Counted from the stretch's first letter, positions 10,814-23,133 are shown. The stretch: 64,000 nucleotides of DNA from Gari tellinella (GCA_922989275.2 OV277869.1:19788189-19852188); one strand, 5' to 3'. Notes: a model not told the origin generated them from the letters alone. Made by a program: numbers and translations.

Positions 10814-11871
10814 GGTGGTTCGACAGCGGGCGGCCGGCATCTCGAGTTCCGGAAATGCTGATGACTTTCACCTGATCTTTGCAGCACGTGCTTATAGTAG
10901 AAAATTTACATAAAGAAAAGTTTGATCTGCTTAAGTGTCTTCTCTGTTAACACAGTTGGTACGGTGATTGATTAGGAATCCAAATGTTCCAGGTTCGATT
11001 CCCACTCGCTTCAAATCGTTTGTTTTAAATAAATGGTCCGATTTTATTGACTAGACAATCCATAACTCAGTGATCAAATGACAGGCTATATTTAGTCACG
11101 TAGTAATGAATAATATCAAATGCAAGTATAGTCAAGTGACAACTAAACCGGCTTTGTGAGGATTTATATTCTATATTACAGATGGCAGCTTAACACAGGA
11201 CAAAAGTAATGCTAAAAGATAGATCCTAAAGGAGCTTTTATGCAATACTTTTGATATGCATTAAGCAGTCACCTGCTTTTAAAGATCTACAGGCTACCGT
11301 AGTCAATGGTCCCTTATTACAGGTTTGACTTATGGTATTATTTAGAGCTGACGGTATTTTAAAGTTGAACTCAAGGGAGGTTACTCGTTTTGTGTTAACA
11401 TTTTGTCAGAATTTCTGGAAATCATGCATAAAATGAAAATTCCACTGTAGATTTTCATAAAAAATTTGCCAGTAGAACTAAGTAATATCTATCCAATAAG
11501 ATAAATTTAGTGTATGTCAAACAGTTATTTTTTTTGTAATTTGAGATTTAGTGACTTTTTCAGAATTTGACTTTTTTAAAATATTGATATTTCCAAAAAA
11601 TATGTCATGAAATATTTTTGTTTGCACAATATCTTATAATCTTTGCACAGTTTACTTGAATGTACAGAAATGATTGAGTTATATTAGTTTATAAAGAAAA
11701 TATTCCCGTTTATTAGAAAAGGAGCTGTTCTCGACAAAAGGTCCTGTAAGAAAAAATCGGTACTGTATTTTTTTTTTATTTTAACGATTTTTCACCCCTG
11801 ATATGGTATATTTCAATTTAATCAGGATTTCAAAGATTTCTGACACGGAATAAGCTGACCCGCGAACCACC
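10814..11871. mobile_element. TTAA-flanked element, GGTGGTTCG ends
   Basis: TTAA at 10810-10813 and 11872-11875 flank GGTGGTTCG at the left and CGAACCACC at the right. The next bases (ACAGCGGG and CCCG) are only partly symmetric. The interior carries a tRNA-derived segment (10948-11018) and a worn K-core (about 11178-11285). No transposase frame. Confidence 0.75.
10948..11018 (+). repeat. tRNA-derived SINE head or tRNA pseudogene
   Basis: AACACAGTTGGTA resembles an A box and CCAGGTTCGATTCCCACTCG a B box, with about 40 bases between, the spacing of a pol III type 2 promoter. The acceptor stem does not pair, so it is not a functional tRNA. Confidence 0.6.
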
Positions 11872-11945
11872 TTAATTGGAAATTAACATGTCAGTTAACA
11901 ATTGTATGGTTGAATGAGTTAACGAAACAAAGTGTCATAACTTAA

Positions 11946-12154
11946 CCCTTATCCTGCTGATTTGTCGTCTGCTTCAAATGTAATGTCTGCGAAATATAAT
12001 AAATAATTTTGATCTTTTTAAATCTAAAGAAAAAGTACTTTTCGAGTGACAAACAGCTTAGATCCAGATCAGACGCTATGTAACGCGGCATCTGATCTGA
12101 ATCCAGATTGTTTGCAAATATAATCCAAGTCCCGCTTAGCACGATAATTAAGGG
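11946..12154. mobile_element. piggyBac-like MITE with P-core
   Basis: Flanked by TTAA (11942-11945 and 12155-12158). The left end is CCCTTATCCTGCTGA and the right end is TAGCACGATAATTAAGGG. The P-core lies at 12050-12116, with arms CAAACAGCTTAGATCCAGAT and TCTGAATCCAGATTGTTTG. Confidence 0.75.
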
Positions 12155-12159
12155 TTAAG

Positions 12160-12900
12160 AAGCAGTGACTCGCGCCTTTAGTTTTGCCGGGGGCCTTTTT
12201 ACTATTCCGGAGCAGAAACTTGAACTTTGACACGAATTACCCAGATCAATCCGTGTCAAATAGTTTGGATCATGATCCGACATAGATAGTCTAAAATGAA
12301 TACGATATTGTTTCCTATAGAATTGCATTCATGTTTCAAAGTTTTTCACACAAAACACTCAAATCAAGATTGTTTTTAGAGTAATTTCCGACACATAATT
12401 GTTGGGGGATGATCTTGATCCAAACTGTTTGCAATAGAACAGAAAAAATCATTTTTCTGTGTTTTTCATACAAATATATCTTATTCGAAACATATTTACG
12501 TAATTCCATCATATTAATGTATATGTGTAAATCACTCCTTAAAAAGAAATTCGAAAAATGTATGTTTTAATTTAATTTTAACTTTGTTTTTTACCATTTT
12601 AGCTATCAATTAGTTTTGATCCGATTGGTTAACAATTTGCAAATTGACGTATAGACAAATTACTTAGTCTGATCATAATTCATACTATCGTTTGTTAAGT
12701 GTGGGTGTACGAGTAAGATACTAGTGAAAGATTCGATCGATAATGCTGGTCAGGGTATAATTGATGTAGAACGCGAATGTTTAGTAACAATTTAATCAGC
12801 ATATAAACACAAATGGCTTTTCAGAGGTCCCGCTGAGAATAAGAACGGGTCCGGAACCAGTGTTCCGGAGGCAGCCGATTGATAACGAAGCATTCGGGAT
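12160..12900. other. No gene seen
   Basis: Contains P-core arm fragments (GTCAAATAGTTTGGATCATG near 12257; TTGATCCAAACTGTTTGCAA near 12415) that may be the two ends of one broken hairpin MITE. Otherwise nothing recognised. Confidence 0.4.
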
Positions 12901-12908
12901 TTCTTATC

Positions 12909-12975
12909 AAGATTCAAGATTCAAGATTCAAAACATTTTATTAAGTAACGTAAACATATACATGTTTCTTGTTAC
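12909..12975 (-). repeat. LINE 3' end with (TTGAATC)n tail
   Basis: On the minus strand the sequence ends TTAATAAAATGTTTTGAATC followed by three TTGAATC repeats. Short tandem repeats after a polyadenylation-like signal are typical 3' ends of CR1/L2-type LINEs. The same end occurs on the plus strand at 44845-44865. Confidence 0.6.
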
Positions 12976-12989
12976 ATGATACGATGGAT

Positions 12990-14340
12990 TCATTATATAG
13001 TATACATGACAATATCATTGTATGGACTCTGTTGTCCGACTAAGTAACTATAGGTGAATATCTTATACTACTATAATTCTGGAAGATGTGTAATACCTGA
13101 GGCTGGACGTATCCAAACCACATCGCTCTTAATTTATAAATCATCTGTGCACATAGTATATCCCTCAGCAGCTACCGATCATTTAAGATGAATTGGAATG
13201 TTAACAGATCATGTGGCTTCTCACAGTGACACTGCAAGACAACAGCAACGCAGACAGATCTTACCGGAACTTTCTGCATTACTTTCGTATAACAGGGAGT
13301 CGTAACTTGATTCAAAAGAAGTGTACTACACTGACATCGTCCTACAGTGGACGACCACTTGCCGATGTGAGGCCTACTTTCGGTGTCGCTCCAGTAGGAT
13401 CATACCATATTATTAAAACACAACGGAAATAATTTATGGGTGCTACATGTATACAGATCTACCCCTCGACAGCGACCTATCAGAATGAACTAGGATATTA
13501 AAAGCAACTGCTTAACGCTGATCACTGCACACACAGAGAGCTCCTACAGAAGCCCTCTGTATTACTTTCGTTCTACAATTTGAAGTCACAACTGAAGCAT
13601 AATTTTATTGTCGCTCAAGAGGGATAGTAATATACATGTAAAATAATAGTACAAATGTTATACGGTATTACCCCTCAGCAGCGACTATAGTCGCCCAAGA
13701 GGGATATTGTCGTAACTTGAGAATGAGGCGTTTATCAAGGCTAAGATGATCAAGCGATTCCCGATAGTCTGCCTAACAAATCAATAATTGATCTCGTGGA
13801 CCAAGGGAGATAATGGTTTACGTCTGATATACTAAAGTGAGCAAGAACGACAATCCTGTAAATATGGCCTGCATTCTTGGACATGATGGGTGCGTAGGAA
13901 TATGGAACTACATGTATTTTAACCTATTTAATTTTTGACAAATGACGTCGTCATCATTTTTATCACAACAATGATGCTCGAGATAAGAGGAATCCAGCAT
14001 GTTCTCACTCATTTTTTAAAACAAAATAGTATCAATTCTGAAATTCTGATTGTGTAACTGCTCTAAAGTCGCTCCTTTGTTTGCGTTTGTATAACAATTA
14101 GCGGTCATTAATTTGTGATGCTGGGCGCTGGCGAATTTTAATGTGAATCTAAAATGTTTAAAATAATTTTGATATTTACAATAAAACAGGCTTTAGTTTT
14201 GCGAATTTATTGGAAATTATTGCAATAGATTTGAACAATTATTTTAACAATTTATAGTTATAAAATATATGGAAAATGTACTAGATCTACATTAAGTGTA
14301 CATTTAAGAAAGCTATTACTGCTGATGCTAAAAAAACATT
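12990..14340. other. No gene seen; weak self-similar segments
   Basis: CCCCTC.(G)ACAGCGAC and GCTC(C)AAGAGGGATA recur at about 13460, 13615 and 13670-13710, and CT(C/T)TGCATTACTTTCG at 13273 and 13555. They look like worn hairpin repeats. No coding frame is convincing. Confidence 0.4.
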
Positions 14341-14343
14341 AAA

Positions 14344-14361
14344 GGGGGGGGGGGGGGGGGT
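14344..14361. repeat. Poly-G tract
   Basis: Uninterrupted run of G. A similar tract lies at 23020-23034. Confidence 0.95.
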
Positions 14362-14399
14362 AATAAAAAAGACATCCTCTGCTGCGACTACACAAAGAT

Positions 14400-15830
14400 A
14401 CGTTTTCCAGTGGCAGATTTGCGTGTCTGTCGGACTCGAAAAATATAATAAAAAAGCTAAAATAAAACAAAAACGAAGAAGACGACAAAATGTGCAGTCT
14501 ACATAGGTTCTTGACAGATCTAAATGATTTTAGTCACTTAATTAGCTCGGCGCCATGAATATGACCAACTTATGCGTGCGGGTGCCGTTAAACCCCAACT
14601 CAATCAAACCAACTACATAGGTGGTATGACTATGCCTAGATCTAAATCAATTTGTTTGGGAGGGGGGAATAGAAACGTACTTTCGAAACCTTCTCTCAGT
14701 AGTGAAAACATACATGCCCGGAATCAAGATTTAATACATGTATATTTGAACTCGGATTCAAGCTACATACTAAATACTAGATCTACTTAAAGACATTTCT
14801 TGACCTACTTTTGGTGGTAACACCAAACCAGGTATAAAAGCATGCAGCCCTGTGCGAGTTATGCTGTTACTGCTATCTTGTCGAGGGATATATTCATCCA
14901 AGCGTCTCATGTGAGGCCCGTACCTTGAATTTGTTAGTTTGGTTAGTAAAACCCATCGAAAAAATATCTGAGTGTGAGTATTTCAGGTCCTCTCTAGACG
15001 ACTTGAGATTAGTGACATTGGCTAAGCACACTTTACTCCTGCCATATAGTTACTTTCACGCCTACTGAAAACAAGGGGGGTAGTCCATCAAAGGACTGAG
15101 GAAATGTCTTTAATTAGAAGCTGCTTATTTTATTTTGTAAAGCGAAGACTCGAATCACAGGCCCCCGTGTTCGTAAGCACTAGAACATGATTCTGACATA
15201 ATCAGCTACTGTTGTTCTGCTAAGGTTTAGCGTCTCTCGTGCGTCTAATAGCTGCCGCATTCCAACGTTCTAGGATCCCGCAGCTTGCGCCATTATCGTC
15301 CGGACGTCTTATATAATCAGCTACAACACTCCAGCATTTTTTTTATTTCAATATCACAATTCTTACAAAAAAGGTTATATATATAATTTTATTTATAAAG
15401 ATAAACTGTTGTTACTTTTGATTAAATTGCCTTTGATAGAAGTTGTATCCGTCATTTTAATCATTACCATCATGGATATTAGTTAAAACAAAGGACAAAA
15501 CAGTATAAGTCAATAAAGGGAGGTAATTGCAGAACGTAGATTATGCGAACTTTTAACTGAATTGACATGTACTCTTTAGGTTTAATTCGATTAAGAATAT
15601 GTATATTCCTATTCGATTTTTTATTTCAAGCCTTTATGATTCTTTTTTTTATGATTATATCAGCACACAATGGGAGGACTATTTCATTTCCGTAATGTGG
15701 TAGCTAAAAGTAATGTGGTTAGATATAGTTCTATTTATAGAACATTATATTTTAAGAAAATGCAACGGACAGGAAAGTTACGGAAACATCAAATCTAAAC
15801 CTTTTAAATTCTTAAAACCTGTTTGTTGAC
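14400..15830. other. No gene seen
   Basis: Mixed sequence without recognisable exons. GATTCGAGTC on the minus strand near 15145 is B-box-like, but no A box is evident. Confidence 0.4.
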
Positions 15831-15837
15831 AGGATGA

Positions 15838-15977
15838 ATAGAATAACCTGTCAGTGGCGGATATTTTAAAATTCATCCGGTTCTGGACGAAAATCGAATG
15901 GCTCGGTAAACCTCGCCACGATTTCCGTCCAGAACCAGATAAATTTTTAAATATCCGCCACTGACAGGTTATTCTCT
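15838..15977. mobile_element. Hairpin MITE, almost fully palindromic
   Basis: The arms AGAATAACCTGTCAGTGGCG and CGCCACTGACAGGTTATTCT continue inward through GATATTT and GGTTCTGGACG to a short centre near 15900-15910. The whole unit would fold into one hairpin. Confidence 0.8.
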
Positions 15978-16016
15978 ATATTCGTTCCAAAAACAACGCG
16001 TTTACGTTAAAACTTT

Positions 16017-16127
16017 TATTTCCATTACAAACGATTTCGAGCCAGATCAGACGCCGGGTAACGATGCATTGTGTATAATGCCGGGTTATCCGGCGTCTAA
16101 TCTAACTCAAAACTGTTTGCCACTCAG
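16017..16127. repeat. P-core palindrome with an insertion near the centre
   Basis: The arms AGCCAGATCAGACGCCGGGT and CCGGCGTCTAATCTAACTCA are separated by about 30 extra bases including GATGCATTGTGTATAATGCC, which looks like a local duplication of the centre. Confidence 0.6.
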
Positions 16128-16159
16128 ATTTAAAGCATAAACATTTTCTACATATAAGT

Positions 16160-16186
16160 GCAATAATCATAATAATAATAATAATC
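16160..16186. repeat. (AAT)n microsatellite
   Basis: ATAATAATAATAATAAT run. Confidence 0.9.
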
Positions 16187-16439
16187 TGTCTTGGCTAAAA
16201 ATTAGAACATTTAGGTAAGTGCATAGAAACAGTCCAACGAATATATAGTCGTGCATTTCAGGTGGGAAAATCATTGACAACAAAGAGTAAAATATATAAA
16301 AACATATATTTTTACTCATAAAGTGTAAAATAACGGCAATGTATGTCAAATGTAAGAAAGGGAAGCGTATACATGTATTAGACCCCAGAGATAGCGGGCC
16401 ATTTAAAAAAAACTAAGATTGTTTTGGTCACAAATCGGG

Positions 16440-16800
16440 CTGGTCAAGCAGCACGACCATGAGCGCAATCAGTTCTCGCTCTAGCAGACTGAGCATCGCT
16501 CATACCAACTCTAGACTCGATTATACCTCGACCAATGCGTCCTTTCCTCGATCTTGCTCGCTCCTTCGACGCTGTCTATGTGACTTTCAGATCAAGACTC
16601 GGTCAAAAAACCGTGCTACGATATTTCTTTCGGAAAGACCAATCCTCGACTATGGGCAACTTCTAAAGACCATGTTAAGACCAACCCTCGGTCACCCGTC
16701 GGCTACGTGCGACCTATGGCGACCAAGCCACGCCCTGAGATCGCAGCTCAGTCTTCCGGGAATATTTCCCGGTGAAATGATCCCTTTATGGACGTATAGC
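16440..16800. repeat. Word-repeat region rich in CTCG and CGACC
   Basis: Short words such as CTCGA, CGACCA and TCGCTC recur irregularly. The 116-codon open frame across it is serine/arginine-rich and has no domain. Confidence 0.4.
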
Positions 16801-16811
16801 TATATGTAATA

Positions 16812-16839
16812 CGGAAAAAAGGCTTGCCTTTTTTCCGTT
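16812..16839. repeat. Perfect short inverted repeat
   Basis: ACGGAAAAAAGGC is followed by two bases and then GCCTTTTTTCCGT, giving 13-bp arms. Its role is unknown. Confidence 0.85.
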
Positions 16840-17295
16840 CTTAACTAATGCATGATAAAATCAAAGGTATTCCAATTCTATTCAATCACTGACAGACTTT
16901 GAAAAGTGTTTGATTTGCGCGTGAATAATTTCCTCAAAACTAGGCAACTACAAAACATGGGGGCTGACATCTTGGATGATGATGTCACGGCTTTTACGAA
17001 GAGTTGTGCGTGACGTTTCGGAATTCCAGAATTCGGTGCTATTTTTAAACCACTTTAAGCATGAATAACCCACAAACCTCACTTGTAATGATTTCCTCCA
17101 AAGGACAAAGCTTCAAACAGCTCAATTCATACCTTTAAACGCTTAAATGAACATTATTTGCAAAAGGCTACTTCTCAATCGAACCGATAAAAATAACGGA
17201 TTATAAATACGTCATCAATATAAATAATGACGTCATTATTGGTGGTCATATGACTTCCAAAAATAGTTTCAGATTGCATTATCTAGGTGTAACCA

Positions 17296-17332
17296 TGCCT
17301 GAGATGAAAATAAAGTTTTGTTCTGTTCTGTA
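17296..17332 (+). repeat. LINE or SINE 3' end with (TTCTG)n tail
   Basis: GATGAAAATAAAGTTTTGTT is followed by CTGTTCTG. Similar TTCTG repeats occur at about 19641 and 30788. Confidence 0.45.
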
Positions 17333-17649
17333 CGGAGGAGTTTTAACTTTTAACATTGTATACACGGGTGCTTATAGATCTATTTGATTAGTCGGTTTAA
17401 CAACATATAGATCTTGTCCCAAACAATTTAGGTATATAATAAAAGTTCGAGTCGGTTGTGTAATCTAAATCTCAGTCACGAGAGGCGTAGCCTCGATTGT
17501 GATCTGGAATACACAACGAACTAATACAAGAGCGATGATCACACACTGGTGATATATCTATTCCGTTTTCATTAACTACTTGTACAAATTTGCTTTTTTT
17601 CGTCCATAGGCAAAGCCTAAATACATATTACATGATTTACTTAGTTTAA

Positions 17650-17934
17650 CCCTTTCACTGTCAAATAGTTCGTTAGATTTTTACCCCTGCACTGTTTTAT
17701 TGTCGTCTACTTCAATTTTGTTGTCTGCAATATCGTTTCAAAGTTAAAAAATAAGACAACGACTAAAGACATTTCAGAACGAGTGTAAAACGGTTTTGAT
17801 TCTGATCAGACGAAGCGTTACGCGGCATCTTGTCAAACAGTTTTGATTCTAATCCGACGCAGCGTTAAGCGGTATCTGATCAGAATCCAAACTGGTTTCA
17901 AACGCGCCTTTTAGCGTCATTTAGAGTGAAAGGG
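17650..17934. mobile_element. piggyBac-like MITE with two hairpin cores
   Basis: TTAA at 17646-17649 and 17935-17938. The ends are CCCTTTCACTGTCAAA and TTTAGAGTGAAAGGG. Inside, two adjacent P-core-like arms (17785-17835 and 17836-17893) contain GATCAGACGAAGCGTTACGC and GCAGCGTTAAGCGGTATCTG. Confidence 0.75.
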
Positions 17935-17986
17935 TTAAAGGTCTTTGAAACGAGTGCTAGATTTTATATTCGACATTACGCTTTAA

Positions 17987-18247
17987 CCCTTTCCTCCCTG
18001 AAACCTCAATTGGACAATTTTAGTTTTCAATTTAGTCTAGTCCATTTTTGTCTTTTTAGGGTTGATTTTTACAATATATGACAGAATGACAAACAGTGTA
18101 GACCCTAAGGAGCCCTCTGATCAGGGTCTACACTGTTTGCAATGATTCCTCTGAGCAGGGTCTACACTGTTTGCATAGGACAAGTCTACTCCTCACAGGT
18201 ACACTATTTGCAAATGACGCATATATGCATGACTAGGGTTCAAAGAG
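17987..18247. mobile_element. TTAA-flanked MITE with a GACCCTGATCAG-type core
   Basis: TTAA at 17983-17986 and 18248-18251. The left end is CCCTTTCCTCCCTGAAAC; the right end is GACTAGGGTTCAAAGAG. The core (about 18089-18175) carries CAAACAGTGTAGACCC, GAGCCCTCTGATCAGGG and TCTACACTGTTTGCA, with the right arm duplicated. Related copies lie at 49985-50200 and 61625-61865. Confidence 0.6.
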
Positions 18248-18265
18248 TTAATAAATCATTGCTAC

Positions 18266-18519
18266 CTGTGTAAATGACTTTCAACTTCTAAGTTGTGTCC
18301 ATTACGTTCAGCGTCTGCAGTCCTTTCTCCCCACGACCAGCCACATGAACAGCTATTTACACGATCAGCTGCTCGATTAGTTTTCAATAGGATTATAGTG
18401 GTGAAAGCAATAAAAGCCCCATACGCGAAACAAAATCCAACCACGAATCCAAACAATGTTAGCTGCACATGATTCCGGGGTGTCTTTCTGCCACAGCCGT
18501 AACGCTCTAATCGTGTCAT
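18266..18519 (-). CDS. Possible first coding exon of a type II membrane protein
   Basis: From an ATG at 18519 the minus strand codes about 84 residues: a short basic tail (MTRLERYGCGRKTPRNHVQ), one strongly hydrophobic span of about 26 residues (LTLFGFVVGFCFAYGAFIAF then TTIILL), and a hydrophilic segment ending ESHLHR. The frame closes at CACAGGTAGC, where CAG followed by GTAGC is a good splice donor, so the exon would end at 18266. A short cytoplasmic tail, signal anchor and polar stem is the layout of Golgi glycosyltransferases; core 1 beta-1,3-galactosyltransferase N-termini look broadly similar. No catalytic exon was found in the window, so the identity is open and the exon itself is inferred. 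Confidence 0.45.
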
Positions 18520-18915
18520 GGTTATACTGAAGTTGAGCGTTCTTTAGCATCCTTGTCCCAAGTCAAACTGATTTATACATTCATATCGACCCACGTTAAA
18601 CATCGGGTTTATAATATACCTTAGGTCTTTACCTTATATAGTTACTTACTGGTTGTCATTTTATGATCAGTGCTAATCGAACTGCGCATCAGGGTTACAT
18701 GACTCAATTGACAGCAAAAGCCATTGGCAAATTTGACTCATAACATCATAGCTTGTTTGTAGTTTTGAACACAAGTGACAACTTAAAGCAGGTTGACAGT
18801 AAAGCACCATGCGCCTTAACGGGTATCTATTTAGCCCAACATTTCAACCAATTATATTTGATCAGAAATATAGAATTGAGAGCACCTGTTGAAACTGAAT
18901 AGTCTGATTGGATAG
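18520..18915. other. Upstream of the possible exon; K-core half near 18781
   Basis: May contain the 5' untranslated region or promoter of the minus-strand exon, but no TATA or initiator can be assigned. CTTAAAGCAGGTTGACAGTA at about 18782 is a left K-core arm. Confidence 0.35.
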
Positions 18916-18919
18916 TAGC

Positions 18920-19110
18920 CAGGGCTCCAGATAAGGGAATTATTTCAAAACTTAAAATCTTTGTTGTGCATTAAACGCTATGGTGTCACTACTCATTTGA
19001 ATTGTCTCTTCGAGACGATCAAAATGAGTGGTAAAACCATAGGGTTTGGTGCTGAAATGAGTGAGAAAATTTAGATTTGTTCAGTTGACTCCCCTCTTAT
19101 CTGGAGACTG
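18920..19110. mobile_element. MITE with CAG(G/T)-CTCCAGATAAG ends
   Basis: The left end CAGGGCTCCAGATAAGGG and right end CTCTTATCTGGAGACTG are inverted repeats. The centre has CTCATTTGAATTGTCTCTTC and GAGACGATCAAAATGAG as inner arms. A related end lies at 59715-59775. Confidence 0.7.
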
Positions 19111-19139
19111 TAGCTAGGCAATATGATAAATGGCCTCAA

Positions 19140-20235
19140 GTGAGTTAAACACAACTGTGTTGTTTCATCATTTATTTAGAAGAGTGAGGTGTAAAGCAGA
19201 CTGTTGTTCTGTATGAGCAGGACAGTTTATTTAGTTATCGTTTGTTTCAAGAAACTCCCCATAAATGAAGTTTGATATATAGAACAATAGTTTAATCTGA
19301 GGATCTCCTACCAGTAGCTAGGATACGGGTTAAATTGTTGTTTTGCATTTCTGTACATTATAGTTTTTTAGTCAGAGTTATGCTATATCCTTGAATGTGT
19401 ATTTTATGTTTTTCAGTCCAAGATATTACAATCCTTTGAAAAAACCCAATTTTATACAATTTGCACACCCATCTACAGCATGAATTCCACCACTCATTCC
19501 GCTCAATATCTTTTTTTAAACATATTTCTTGTTTTTCATACCTCCATGAATACAATAAATATTCATATTATTCCTTAAGTGAAAATTTATATGTGAATAA
19601 GATGATGTACCGGTACTTTGTTCAAATCTGAATAGAATTATGTTCTGTTTTGTTCTGTGTTCTGAATTAAAAATAATCAATGGAGTTATGAGGAAAAAAT
19701 TACAGCCAATCACAGCCAACCAAAAGTAATGAAAACAAACAATATTAAAGTATAAACATATAACATTACGCGACACTACGAGGATGAATGCATCACTTAA
19801 TTTACATTTTGTGTATAACTTAATTATACAAAACATGCTTAATTGTTGATTCCATTAATTCAATAAATTTTAACTTAAATTCATAACATTAACTAGTGGA
19901 TAATTCGAATCCGTGTAATTATGACAGTTATTTGTCGCTGCTTTGGAAGTTAAATGAATGATTCACACTATGGTTAAGTGCGAAATCAAATCAATATTTT
20001 ATTTCCTTCACTTCAGGAGATATGTGTAAAATGCAATATAATCGTCATACATTTAGACATTTATATACAAACAAAGTGTTGAAAATACAGTTATAACAAC
20101 TCTAAATAATAAGTCTAAATATATCCTGATCCCCTCTCTTCTAGTTCGTTAGAAACATTGGTATATATCGTACACCGGATATTGGCTCAAGGGTTTCGGA
20201 ATCAACGGTAAATTGATGTAAACAATGTCAGACCA
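19140..20235. other. AT-rich stretch, no gene seen
   Basis: Open frames at 19358-19836 (minus strand) lack any motif and are AT-driven. Confidence 0.45.
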
Positions 20236-20236
20236 G

Positions 20237-22306
20237 TTACAGTGGAGAATCTGTTATTCTTTCCCGTTTATGCTTACGCATGCGGAAACGAAACGCAAAC
20301 GAAACGATAAACGCGTTTTGCGTTTATAAGTGAGTTTTGCGTTTATAAACGCGTTTATAAGCGGATTTTTGCGTTTCATTCGGCATACCTTTGTTTTTAT
20401 CGAGACCGATCAATTATACGAATTAAAATAAATCCGAAAGGTATTTAAATAATTATAATAGGTTTATAGTACCCTTCTTATGCCTACATATACATGTATG
20501 CCTAGATAAAACTGTGAGTGTATACAGTATGACAGGGTGTATAGATTGCCAGAGGCCTTGGGCGGACAATGCCTGCTGTGTACACGTCCGGCTTTACTAT
20601 CTCCCATATATGGTCATGCTGATGCAGTCACCAATAATTGACATTTTAGTCATGCTTAGTAACTCGGCGTCTGAACTGGGTGGAATCATTTATGTAGACC
20701 AGGATCTGAGTAACTCGGCGTATGATATTGATCCAAGCATTGGTTCATATCAAATTGTTAGTAACTCGGCGTCTGATCTGGCTCCAATCAATGATACTGT
20801 TTGAAAATCTTCCCGTCTGAAAATTGCGTCACGTATGCAGTTTGTCAAGATCAAATAAATACTGTTATTAATCTACGCAAACGCATTTTCTCAATATCGC
20901 TCAATTTTTATGTGACCTTTGAAAACATTTTTCTATGTACATGTAGATGAGACGCCGATAAGTTCGCCATCTAATCACGGAGCAGTCTGTGATTTCTCCA
21001 TGATCTAATCAAGATCTAAACTGATGTACGTTATAGAACGAATTAATATTTTGATTAAAAAACCAGACAGTTTTGTTCTCCATCATAATGCTGAGTGACT
21101 CGGCGTTGCAACGAGATCTTAACTGTTAAATTTTATTAGATTAATTAAAATCATATTGATTTCTATTCAAACGGTATGAATCTATTTCAATTACTTTGGG
21201 GAGTTAGGGGTAAAATTAGTAAAATGTTAAATCGGCAACACATCAGGATCCAAACTGACAGCTTTGATAAAGTCAAATTAGATCTACTTTATATGATAGA
21301 TTTACACTAGTGTGGCCATTTCTTGTGAAAGTAACCTGACCATAAAAAATGACAATTTTGGTGGCGGACTATAAATTGTAAAATTGCCCCCAACAGACTC
21401 GCACCCCTAATTAGGATTATGTTTACTTTGATAAGCCGAAGTTTTATTACCCCATATCCGGTTGATGACGCAACGAGATGTCGGGTAGTTACACCACAGA
21501 ATTATATTATACAAGAATTCCGTGGTTACACGATGGGCAATTATTATATTGCTGTTTTTTGACCATGTACAGTTATACTTTACAGATAGATAAAATCCTT
21601 CATATTTACAGCTCATCTAAATGTTATGTGACTTAATGATTCTTTTGAATATGTTGACTCGACACTGGAATAACGTCTGAACTTATCAGGTATGCGTTTA
21701 GATGATTTTATGATAATTTTAGATTAGTTTTGTTATAACCTATCATTATATAAACTCCAAAAAGAATGGACCTAACAGGGTCTACACTGTTTCAATTCCA
21801 TGTATAGAATTTAGTACAAATGTGTGAGTGTAACAACATATTTGTAAAAAATCAGAATGTGCAAAATTTGATCATAGTAACTCGGCATCTGATCTGGATC
21901 CAAACATTGATGCGAATCAGATGCCCAGTAATTTAATAACTGATCTGAATCCAAGCAATTAACAAATATTTCGGTTGGAACAAAAAGCACCACCATATTT
22001 TTAAACGAAACACAGATCGTCTAATTTAACGATCGAATGAGATAAAACTCTTTAAAAAACACAATTCGCACAACTTGTGTATATATAAAGAACTTTTAAA
22101 GTGCAAAAATGAGAAAATATCTTTCTTAACGTTGTTTAAACACCCAAAATGCAATGTAAAACCATATTATGACTATTAACTTATAAGTGCGTTTAAACGC
22201 ACTTACAAATGCGTTTGTAAGTTAATAGATAAAACGCGTTTCAAACGCCTTTCAAACGCGTTTAAAACGCATTAAGTGGGAAAGAATAACAGTTTCTCCA
22301 CTGTAA
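20237..22306. mobile_element. Two family A ends about 2 kb apart
   Basis: The left end TTACAGTGGAGAATCTGTTA and right end GGAAAGAATAACAGTTTCTC-CACTGTAA are proper inverted repeats, each followed inward by AAACGC/GCGTTT words. They may bound a 2.07-kb family A element or be two truncated copies. The interior has no transposase, but carries repeated right P-core arms (AGTAACTCGGCGTCTGATCT at about 20659, 20710, 20759 and 21875). Confidence 0.45.
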
Positions 22307-22864
22307 TAAATACGCCTACTACACAATTATTGCAACACAGAAGTATTAAACATTAATCGTACCGAATCAGAACTAATTTCTGCCTCTTCTGTTACAAACG
22401 TCAACTGGCCCGATCACTGCCAACGAGTGCGGAGTTTTCACAAATTGGCTGAATATATGCATCAAATACGCATGTTAAGTGTAACTGTTTCTCCTCTACA
22501 TGCAGATATAAATTATCTCTTTGTATTAGGATTTTCTCCAAGTGTTAGCGAAACAGTTGCACATTTTGTAAATTTGACCATTTCATTCTACAATCACTGT
22601 ACTGCGTCTTGCAAGCAGGTGACAGTTTACTGTACCGGATCTTGCATTTCTACTGTACTGCATCTTGGAAATACAATCAGCAATTCTGAACGAAATTGAT
22701 CGAAAATGAGACCTGGGGCCATATTCTGAAACATTCTACATGTATGTATTTTGTTTAAGAGTTTTCTTACTCTTACATTTTCAACTAAGAAAAAATATTG
22801 CCCTACCTTTCCTCCAGGGCTGCCATTTCTCCGGATTTTTCCTAAATCTTCGGAATTTTTTCTA

Positions 22865-23065
22865 GTACATGATAGCTTAAAGCAGGCTGAAAATAAAGTA
22901 GAATGCGCCATAAGGCGTAAAGTACGGCCGTTACCAAGACCATTCCCGACTAAATGACGTCACTCTTCTCGCATACTAACACGTAGAAATGACTGCTTAT
23001 CTGCGGTGTAGTTTTCGCGCGGGGGGGGGGGGGGTCTTCTCTCATTTGGAACTTTCTGCATTACT
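22865..23065. repeat. Broken K-core with poly-G insertion
   Basis: The left arm GATAGCTTAAAGCAGGCTGA and right arm TTCTGCATTACTTTAG are separated by about 150 bases that include a poly-G tract (23020-23034). Confidence 0.5.
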
Positions 23066-23133
23066 TTAGTACAGCATTAAACAGTTGAAGTTTAAAAGGT
23101 GTTATGTCAGTTTAATGCGTGACAATGATTTCA

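Noticed and set aside
16459..16809. 116-codon open frame
   Set aside because: Lies in a low-complexity CTCG/CGACC word region, with no recognisable motif.
22427..22957. Open frames of 68-94 codons on both strands
   Set aside because: Overlapping frames on opposite strands with no motif; part of the sequence is K-core repeat.
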